Of a stretch of DNA of 64,000 bases, positions 57,457-64,000 are shown piece after piece (within the stretch, counting starts at the first letter, position 1; each line of letters opens with the position of its first letter). Under the pieces are notes generated by a model. The model ran no database searches, had not been told where the DNA came from, and saw only the letters and a list, made by a program, of their open reading frames with translations. Position numbers and translations under genes: made by a program. The stretch spans positions 1,798,001-1,862,000 of the forward strand of contig NC_072814.1 in assembly GCF_003013715.1 (NCBI RefSeq), written 5' to 3'. The DNA is from Candidozyma auris. Lineage: Eukaryota > Ascomycota > Pichiomycetes > Serinales > Metschnikowiaceae.

Positions 57457-58410
57457 ATGCTCCCAGCACCGCTGAGAAGTGTGGTCCTGGCCTTGTCCCA
57501 GAAGCGTACGTTCATCATTCCCACTGCCCTTACAGCATTGGGCTCGTTGATGTTTAATGAGAATAACCGTCTTGCCTCTAAGATGGAAAATGGCCAGCTT
57601 CACTATGACGATCCGAATAAAGCTCTTAACAAGAGCAATCAGACAATGCTTGAAAACAAGTACTGGAAACGTGGCGAGCCAGAGTATCCTGGTCATGTGC
57701 CCCTTTACACTTTTGAGCGAGCCCTCATGTTCGTTGGCTCTGCCGTTGGTTCATACTTCCATCCGGAGAGAAACGAGAACATCGTGGCTTTAGGTGAGTC
57801 AACGGCCATTGCTCCTGTATTACGCCGCCTTCAAAGGCAGATGTTGTCTGATCCTGTTGGAAGACAAATTTTGAAAGAGAGACCCAGGATCACGAGCACG
57901 TCGTTAGACCTCGACTACTTGCGCTCATTATCCGACAACACCATCGGTAAAACATACATCAACTGGCTTGATCGTGAAGGTGTCTCTCCAGACACAAGGG
58001 TGCCTGTACGCTACATCGATAATGACGAATTGGCTTACATTTTTCAGAGGTACAGAGAGTGTCACGACTTCTACCATGCCATCACCGGGTTGCCCATCAT
58101 CATCGAAGGCGAGATTGCCGTCAAGGTGTTGGAGTTCATGAACATGGGCATGCCGATGCCCGGCCTAGGAGCCCTCTTTGCGCCATTGCGGTTGAAGCCC
58201 TCGCAGAAGGAACGCTTATATAATATCTACTACCCATGGGCCATCAAAAGTGGGCTCAATTCCAAGCCTCTAATCAACGTTTACTGGGAAAAGATCTTGG
58301 AGAAGGATATCAACGAGCTCCGCCAAGAGCTCGGGATCGAGCAGCCTCCAGACTTGAGGAACCTAAGAAAAGAGTATTTCGCCAAGTTGAAGGCGGCGAA
58401 AAAGGTGTGA
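57457..58410 (+). CDS. COQ4: Coenzyme Q biosynthesis protein Coq4
   Basis: 317 residues. Coq4 is a matrix-side inner-membrane protein that organises the CoQ synthome and takes part in oxidative decarboxylation of the ring precursor. The N-terminus is a presequence. The zinc motif HDxxH is in [15 protein letters not shown]. Other signatures are [20 protein letters not shown] and [13 protein letters not shown]. It lies shortly after the FHA gene, consistent with YDR204 near YDR200-201 in S. cerevisiae. Confidence 0.96.
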   Translation: MLPAPLRSVVLALSQKRTFIIPTALTALGSLMFNENNRLASKMENGQLHYDDPNKALNKSNQTMLENKYWKRGEPEYPGHVPLYTFERALMFVGSAVGSYFHPERNENIVALGESTAIAPVLRRLQRQMLSDPVGRQILKERPRITSTSLDLDYLRSLSDNTIGKTYINWLDREGVSPDTRVPVRYIDNDELAYIFQRYRECHDFYHAITGLPIIIEGEIAVKVLEFMNMGMPMPGLGALFAPLRLKPSQKERLYNIYYPWAIKSGLNSKPLINVYWEKILEKDINELRQELGIEQPPDLRNLRKEYFAKLKAAKKV

Positions 58411-58988
58411 GCCCACCATTCACAAAGAATACTTATTCACGACTGCCATGATATGCATTAATAAATACATACATCCATGATACACGACACAGATGGTGTA
58501 GAAACCAACGACAGAAGGTATAGAAACCAACGACAGAAGGTATAGAAAAAATGACAGAAAATAAAAAATAGCGGTGCATAGATGATCAGGTTTCCCTTAT
58601 TTGGAACAATTGTGAAATTATCAAGTGACAATTAGCAAATGTTTTGTGCTCACTATGTGGCCGCAATGTGTACCTCATGCACGGCAGCCAGCACCGAAGC
58701 TTTTCAATGGTTGCGAATTACAGCCTCACCATATCCACCACAAATAGCAAAAACGTTGTTCCCACTCCGCCTCTTTAGCAAAAGGTGACCAAACGAAAAA
58801 AAGAAGAAGTCGAACGCCATACAATTCCTTTCTCCACCATTTACAACAGAATCACCATCACGCATTTCAAGACCGTGCTTGCTTCTTTTCCTGATCTTTG
58901 CTTCATAACCCACCATTTTCGCACAGTCAGCCCCGTCCATATCACTGCCCAGTTTCCGCCCAACTTTCGAGTGAACCTCCCAGAGTAA
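58411..58988 (+). promoter_or_regulatory. Intergenic region upstream of the DUF4112 gene
   Basis: 578 bases. The left part has a 22-base tandem repeat. AATGGTTGCGAATT at 58706-58719, a variant of the recurrent motif, lies about 275 bases before the start codon. No gene is seen. Confidence 0.4.
58497..58560. repeat. 22-base tandem repeat, about 2.8 copies
   Basis: Unit GTATAGAAACCAACGACAGAAG-like: the first two units are nearly identical and the third is degenerate. It lies in the COQ4 3' flank. Confidence 0.75.
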
Positions 58989-59603
58989 ATGTCCCAGCTC
59001 CTCTACAAGTACTTTCTTCGCAAGGTAAGTCGAGAATTTGTCCAGCAGCAACATCAATCGTTATACTAACCACAGACCGGCCTCGACCATGTTGTAGCCG
59101 TGGGCCCTGAAGAGGACCCATACTTCGAGCCCATTCCAGACGAAGACTTGCACTTTTACCAACGCAAAGGCGCCAAACGCAAAAGAGCGCTTCCTGACTT
59201 CATCCCCAAGCACGACCTCAAGATCTTGAAGTCGGTCAAGCGAAAAGCGTACCGGTTGGACTTGCAACTCAGCCTCTGTGGGCTTCGTATTGGGTGGGCT
59301 GGAGTGATCGGGTTGCTTCCGTGGATTGGCGACATTATCGCCATGCTTTTTGCTTTGCAGCTTGTGAAGAAAGCTGGGCAAGTGGAAGGTGGTCTTCCTC
59401 CTGCGTTGCGCCAGAAGATGATGGTCAATGTTGCCTGTGACTTTGGCATTGGGCTCATTCCCTTAGTAGGCGACTTCATCAACGTCTTGTACAAGTGCAA
59501 CTCACGAAACTTTGTGTTGCTAGAAAAGTACCTTGTGGAGAAATACGAGAAAGAACGACCTGACACCCATGTTTCTCTTCAAAAGGCACAAGAAACGGTG
59601 TAG
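58989..59603 (+). CDS. DUF4112 membrane protein (two exons)
   Basis: Exon 1 is 58989-59024 (MSQLLYKYFLRK). The intron is 59025-59075, 51 bases, with GTAAGT donor, TACTAAC branch at 59064-59070 and CACAG acceptor. Exon 2 is 59076-59603, giving 187 residues. The DUF4112 hallmark appears twice: IGLLPWIGDIIAMLFALQLV and GIGLIPLVGDFINVLYKC, two membrane-associated helices each with a G-(L/I)-P-x-(I/V)-GD turn. The function of the family is unknown. It converges on CNL1 with a 12-base gap. Confidence 0.85.
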
Positions 59604-59615
59604 CCCATTGGATGG

Positions 59616-59933
59616 CTACACTTTGTCGAACTCCTCCTCCAAATACGCTACCCTTGCCTTGAAGTCGTCGACAAACAGGTAAAGCTGGTCGAGTTTCATG
59701 AATTGAAGCTCGATGTCGTCACACAGCTTGAGTAACGACTGGATCTCGGCGACATTCTCGTCCAAGTGTAACTGGTGCTGGAAGTAGTCCTGCTCAATGA
59801 GGCGCTGTTTTGTTTGCACTGACTTGTACGTTATTTCTGAGAGCGTGGCGATGTGGTCGTGGATCTTGTACATGAGGTAGTCGTAGGTGACGGCCAAGTC
59901 CTTGATTTTGAGCGGGTCGTCGTCCTCGGGCAT
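59616..59933 (-). CDS. CNL1: BLOC-1 complex subunit Cnl1-like
   Basis: Start at the ATG at 59933 (MPEDDDPLKIKDLAVTY), 105 residues; the frame upstream has no ATG. Cnl1 belongs to the yeast BLOC-1-like complex of endosomes that helps Rab5 GAP recruitment. The characteristic stretch is TYDYLMYKIHDHIATLSEIT followed by a coiled coil with QTKQRLIEQDYFQHQLHLDE. The identification is from remembered similarity to fungal CNL1; any small coiled-coil endosomal protein would look similar. Confidence 0.65.
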   Translation of the reverse strand: MPEDDDPLKIKDLAVTYDYLMYKIHDHIATLSEITYKSVQTKQRLIEQDYFQHQLHLDENVAEIQSLLKLCDDIELQFMKLDQLYLFVDDFKARVAYLEEEFDKV

Positions 59934-60108
59934 GGAGGAAGGTGTTGGTGAAGACGATCTGGGGAGATCTACACATATTCGCACCCTACCAAGGTGGTGA
60001 GACTTTCAGCTATCGGTAGAGGTGGACACGAAAAATATATCAATAGAACAATAAACAGTGGTTGATTTTGTAAAGAATGAATTTTAGAAAGAATTGATTG
60101 TGAGCTAC

Positions 60109-60357
60109 TTATGTGGATGTTGTATTTTTTTCATTTGAAGTCGTCGTCGCTTGAACATAATGTGTGAGAACGACTCTTGGAGGAATCAAGATGTGGGGCT
60201 GCAACGAGAGATTGAACTGGTTGAGCGTGATCCAGAAATTCCCTGGAGTAATATATTCTTCAGATTCTCCTGGAAAAGAGATTGAGTTCACAAAATCACT
60301 ATCTCCTGTCTGATGGATAACTTGAGTGAGACATTGTGCTGTTAACGAACCCGCCAT
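60109..60357 (-). CDS. Small hypothetical protein, 82 residues
   Basis: ATG-started frame beginning MAGSLTAQCLTQVIHQTGDS and containing PGNFWITLNQFNLSLQPHIL. Composition is protein-like and it has a promoter-side copy of the recurrent motif 145 bases upstream. No family is recognised and there is no signal peptide or membrane span. It could be an unrecognised short gene or a chance frame. Confidence 0.35.
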   Translation of the reverse strand: MAGSLTAQCLTQVIHQTGDSDFVNSISFPGESEEYITPGNFWITLNQFNLSLQPHILIPPRVVLTHYVQATTTSNEKNTTST

Positions 60358-60926
60358 AGTATTGAAAAATTGAATAATTCTTTCATATACCCGTAATTTA
60401 TTCTTTCAACCTGCAATACTTGATTTTTGTGTTTTTTATCCTCCCATGTGTGACCTTATCTTGTTAGCTTCTTTAGCATGCATAGCTAAGCCCTAGTTTG
60501 AATGGCTGCAAAATGCAGTTATTTATACTGAGAATCAATTTCCATGTCCCAACTTACAAAATTAGAGATTGCTTTGAAATAATTCTTTTGGATTTCAAAC
60601 AATCGAAGTAGTAGAGTACTTTATCATTCTTCAATTCTTTGCTACCTACTTTCGTTTTACAGTATTTTCATGAACAGTTCAACGACTCGCTGACCCCAAA
60701 ACAACCCCGAAAATTCCAAATCCACAAGAACACCAATAATCATAGAATCAGCGAAGCAACCTCTAATTGAGCTATTCGAATAGCTCTCTCATTGGTTCCT
60801 TCCTCTGCTGCCAAGTCCCTCCAGGTAAATTGCTAGGGAACCTCCCTAAGCCACCCGTGCACCACCACCGCTACCAGCACATCAGACACCGATATCAGGC
60901 GTTCAACTTGAACTAGACTCCACACC
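60358..60926. promoter_or_regulatory. Intergenic region upstream of the GGA gene
   Basis: 569 bases with a perfect motif copy. The segment from about 60690 to 60926 is C-rich on the plus strand and likely forms the GGA leader. No RNA gene is seen. Confidence 0.4.
60501..60514 (+). promoter_or_regulatory. Recurrent TGGCTGCRAA motif, copy 13 (perfect AATGGCTGCAAAAT)
   Basis: AATGGCTGCAAAAT, followed by GCAG. It lies 145 bases from the small minus-strand frame and about 410 bases from GGA. Confidence 0.55.
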
Positions 60927-62713
60927 ATGGGTGATTTCTCTCTTTCCAAGATCAATCCCAAGCTTTTGCGGCGAATTTGTATGTGAACTGGAGTTGTCTC
61001 TGTTGTGAGCAATTACTAACGTCAGACCGGGCTTGTAGACCAACTTTAACCGAACCCAATTTGGCCCTTAACTTGGAAATCTGTGACTATGTCAACGCTA
61101 AGCAAGGGTCGACACCTCGTGAGGCTGCAATTGCCGTGGTGAAACTCATCAACCAGAGAGACCCCCAAACTGCTGAATTGGCCATTGCTCTTTTGGATCA
61201 CTTGGTGAAGAATTGTGGATATCCCTTCCAGCTTCAGATCTCACGAAAGGAGTTCTTGAATGAATTAGTCAAAAAGTTCCCTGAAAGACCAACGTTGCGT
61301 TATAGCCGTGTGCAACGGTTAATCTTGGCCCAGATTGAAGAATGGTACCAGACGATTTGTAAGACTTCCAAGTACAAGAGCGACTTCGGCTATATTAGAG
61401 ATATGCATCGTTTGTTGGCCAACAAAGGCTACGTGTTCCCTGAGGTGAACGTCGATGATGCTGCCGTCTTGAATCCTTCTGATACCTTAAAAACTTTGGA
61501 GGACATCCAGAAGGAAGAGGCCATTGTGCACAGTGCCAAGTTACAAGAATTGATTAGAAGGGGTAAGCCTCAGGACTTACAGGAAGCCAATCGCTTGATG
61601 AAGCTTATGGCTGGCTTCAAGGATAACTCAGAGGAGAACAAGAAGAAAGTATCTGACGACGTTGCACGTTTGAAGAGAAAGACCGAGATTTTTGCAGAAA
61701 TGCTTAATTCTGTCGAGGCTTCAGGGTCTGGCATCACCGATGATAATGAGACAATATCGGACCTTTACGGTCAAATTAAGTCTTCTCATCCGATCGTCAC
61801 CAAAATTGTTGAGGAGGAGCATGACGACGAATCGTACGTGCTGGAACTCTTGGCCCTCAATGACTTCATAAATCAATTGTTAGAAAAGTACTCTTTGTTG
61901 AAGACTGGCAAGGCAGATCAGGCCGCCCAAATCAAGGTCAGCGGTGGCGCTCAGGGTGCGGCAGCTGCTAAAGAGTTGAACTTGATCGATTTCGATGATG
62001 ACGAGCCAATAAGTGGCGACAGCACTGGTAAAGACCAGCAAGGTTACAATGACTTGCTCAGTGATTTGAGCAACTTAAACTTTGGTGGAGGTGAAGCGTC
62101 GTCTTCCACCGCAGGCGGTGTCAATCCATTAGACTTCTATGGCGCCGGTGGCTCAATAACACTCGGAGGTCCATCTGGTGGCTCCCAGTCTATTTCTCCA
62201 GCACCTCAACAACCTGTGCCTCAAGCACAACCCCAAGCTCAAGGCACCTCTTCGTCTGCGTTTGACTTTGACTTGCTTTCTGATTTGAAGTCGCCATCTC
62301 CTGAGCTCCAGAGCAACAATAACAACACGTTTAATTCCTTCAAAGCATCGCAAGTGCAAACCTCAGGAAAGCAAAATGCCAAAGTTATTATCGAGGCCGA
62401 TGGACTTAAAGTCGAGGCCGAAAGACACAACGACTCCACTCCTACAGTGTTCAAAGCACGTTTGTACATCAGCAACACCCTGGACGTAACTAGATCGGAC
62501 TTGTTGCTTGCATTGGCAGTACCTAAAGGCTGTAAATTGGACCTAAAGCCACAGAGTGGAAACCTTATCTACGGCCATTCAAACAGACATATTTCACAAG
62601 ATGTGACTATAGAGAATCCAGCCAACAAAACCTTGAAGGTGAAGTGGAAACTTCTGTACACTGCTGCTTCCAGACCGCACGAACAAACTGGCGTAAGTGT
62701 ATTGACCGAATGA
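60927..62713 (+). CDS. GGA-type clathrin adaptor (two exons)
   Basis: Exon 1 is 60927-60978 (MGDFSLSKINPKLLRRI plus one base). The intron is 60979-61025, 47 bases, with GTATGT donor and TACTAAC branch at 61014-61020. Exon 2 is 61026-62713, 579 residues. The splice gives LRRIYRACRPTLTEPNLAL, matching the VHS start of Gga proteins. Domains: VHS about 5-150 (AIALLDHLVKNCGYPFQLQI, SRVQRLILAQIEEWYQTICK), GAT about 165-305 (LQELIRRGKPQDLQEANRLM), a hinge with acidic and Pro/Gln-rich parts, and GAE about 460-579. GGAs bind Arf-GTP and cargo at the trans-Golgi and recruit clathrin. S. cerevisiae has GGA1 and GGA2; only one is in this window. Confidence 0.93.
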
Positions 62714-62863
62714 GTGAGTCCATAAATTGACAAGAATTATAAAAAGCTATGGAAAAAATAATTGTAGACATCAAGTAGGTAGAATTGAAACCGTGGCACA
62801 ACACCGGGGCAAAAAAAAAAAAAAAAAATTATCACTGTATTTCAATGAGTCAGTTCCCTTTCC
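62714..62863. other. GGA/FAS1 convergent gap with poly(A) tract
   Basis: The plus strand has 18 consecutive A at 62811-62828 between the two convergent stops. Such runs are prone to length change. Confidence 0.6.
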
Positions 62864-63679
62864 TTAGTTCTGTGGCTTCACAAGGCTGTCGTCAATGACA
62901 AGCACTGCACCGTCATCAGCGTAGTACACTGCAACCACGTCGGTCCAAGAATCACCCTTCTCAACTCTAAAAGAGTCGGTTGCAGCATCGTGCCTTATCA
63001 CAATCGTCTGACCGTCAAACAGCAAAAGTGCAACTTCATCCTGGATCTCAGAAAGCTCTCCCTCAAATTTCACCAAATGAGCCTTGACGAAATCTTGAAT
63101 GTTGGCCGCAGCGTCGTTCTCGTCATTGGGATCTCTGGGAAATTCCCAAGGCTTGCGGCCCCCAAGCTTGCTCGAAAGCGCATGGTCAGAGGGGGCAATA
63201 ATAACTGCAAACCTATTCTTGTGTAATTGCTTCAAGATCTTTTCCGAGTCCCTCAAGTAACCTGCAAAAACAGAGACATCCCGCACCTGCGTAAGCACAT
63301 TATTCACAGATGAGCTCTCATATGTTTTGATCACCTTCTGGGACCGCTTCATCTTCGCATGGAAGAAGCTCTTGGGGTCAAAAACTCTGCGGGCTTGTTT
63401 GCCCTGAATACCATCACGCTTGATCTTCGAGTCCTTCTCGACTGACTCCTGTTCATCCTCGAGAAGATGTTCTAGGTTCGACAAGTCAGCCACATTTTTT
63501 CTTTTAACTTTTTCATCTGAATCTTCTCCCTTATGGTCTTGCTCATATTGCTGGAAGAGGTAGTCCAAGTTGGCGACGTTCTTCGGTTCTCTTTTTTGAA
63601 TGTCGTTATCTGGCTGCTGCGTACATTCAGCAAGGGTAATCACTGAGGCAGAAAGGGCAAGCAAGTTGGTCAACTTCAT
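62864..63679 (-). CDS. Secreted or vacuolar FAS1 (fasciclin) domain protein with Kex2-type sites
   Basis: 271 residues. A signal peptide covers about 1-19. The pro-region has dibasic sites at KR 29-30, 59-60, 87-88, RR 97-98 and KR 111-112. Between them are two similar segments, NVANLDYLFQQYEQ and NVADLSNLEHLLEDEQ. A single FAS1 domain covers about 120-265, with FAVIIAPSDHALSSK as the H1-like box and FVKAHLVKFEG as the H2-like region. Length and layout resemble S. cerevisiae YDR262W (272 residues from memory), whose function is unknown. Confidence 0.8.
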   Translation of the reverse strand: MKLTNLLALSASVITLAECTQQPDNDIQKREPKNVANLDYLFQQYEQDHKGEDSDEKVKRKNVADLSNLEHLLEDEQESVEKDSKIKRDGIQGKQARRVFDPKSFFHAKMKRSQKVIKTYESSSVNNVLTQVRDVSVFAGYLRDSEKILKQLHKNRFAVIIAPSDHALSSKLGGRKPWEFPRDPNDENDAAANIQDFVKAHLVKFEGELSEIQDEVALLLFDGQTIVIRHDAATDSFRVEKGDSWTDVVAVYYADDGAVLVIDDSLVKPQN

Positions 63680-64000
63680 TTTGTTGATTTACCTTTGAAA
63701 AGGGGTGATTCAAGACTCCCTGGCTATCACGAGAGATGGTAACCCTTGTGTACAGGATTCACCAACAAAAACGGGTGAAGTCTACGCTAGCTCTGGCTGC
63801 AAAATATTACTGTGAGCATTGAAGTGACTATATTAAAGCGTGTTCATACGACAATTGATTGCAACTGCCAATAAGAAACGAAAACATATGAAGGCGAAAG
63901 AAAGAACAAAAAAACTATTAAATTAGTGCATCGGTGCTTGCTGCATCAGTGCATTTTTTAATTTCAATTGGACGCACGCAGTTATAATCAATGCTGAGTC
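63680..64000. promoter_or_regulatory. Upstream region of the FAS1 gene (to window edge)
   Basis: 321 bases with one motif copy and AT-rich DNA at the right end. No coding frame is supported. Confidence 0.4.
63794..63805 (+). promoter_or_regulatory. Recurrent TGGCTGCRAA motif, copy 14
   Basis: TGGCTGCAAAAT, about 115 bases upstream of the FAS1-domain gene on the other strand. Confidence 0.5.

Overview
This window is nuclear DNA of a budding yeast, most likely of the CUG-Ser (CTG) clade. Genes are compact and mostly intronless. The four introns found sit close to the start codon and use GTATGT or GTAAGT donors with a TACTAAC or GACTAAC branch site. CTG codons are rare, and in SEC18 a CTG sits where the Saccharomyces protein has a conserved Ser. 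Base composition (mid-40s % GC by eye) would fit Metschnikowiaceae such as Clavispora or the C. auris/haemulonii group, but that family call is only a guess. No transposon, LTR, CRISPR array or rRNA was seen. One tRNA gene, tRNA-Gly(UCC), is present.

Layout, left to right: SVF1 (cut by the window edge), an ELL-like elongation factor, a Sur7-like membrane protein, ARP8, LSC1, FYV4, the ER cyclophilin CPR5, MED6, HNT2 and TSA1 (1-15.4 kb). Next is an accessory island (15.9-18.8 kb) with an AT-rich secreted killer-toxin-like precursor and a stretch of decayed coding sequence. SEC18, an orphan 475-residue protein, tRNA-Gly, a keto-amide reductase and an SRAP-domain DNA-crosslink protein with a PIP box follow (18.8-26.6 kb). 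The 27-54 kb stretch is a mosaic of RSM24, NGG1, MAS1, UPS2, a coiled-coil protein, a MZT1-like small protein, PLP1, RPS31, SEC10, CDC1, SAS4, SCC2, ERF2, MGR3, SDH4, a CSN/PCI protein and NVJ3. LIP2, SPC19, FAR10/VPS64, COQ4, a DUF4112 protein, CNL1, GGA and a FAS1-domain secretory protein close the window.

Most genes are housekeeping: chromatin and transcription (ARP8, MED6, NGG1, SAS4, ELL-like), mitochondria (LSC1, FYV4, RSM24, MAS1, UPS2, MGR3, SDH4, COQ4, LIP2), chromosome segregation (SCC2, SPC19, MZT1-like) and traffic (SEC18, SEC10, GGA, CNL1, ERF2). Gene content from 27 to 58 kb matches, from memory, two Saccharomyces cerevisiae regions created by its genome duplication (YDR175-YDR204 and YLR163-YLR168/YLR238-YLR239), so the window keeps much of the unduplicated ancestral gene set.

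The most striking unexplained signal is a short sequence, AATGGCTGCRAAAT (core TGGCTGCRAA). It recurs at least 16 times, 14 of them between genes, usually 80-550 bases upstream of a start codon and in either orientation. About 0.24 copies are expected by chance. It behaves like the site of an abundant, unidentified general regulatory factor.
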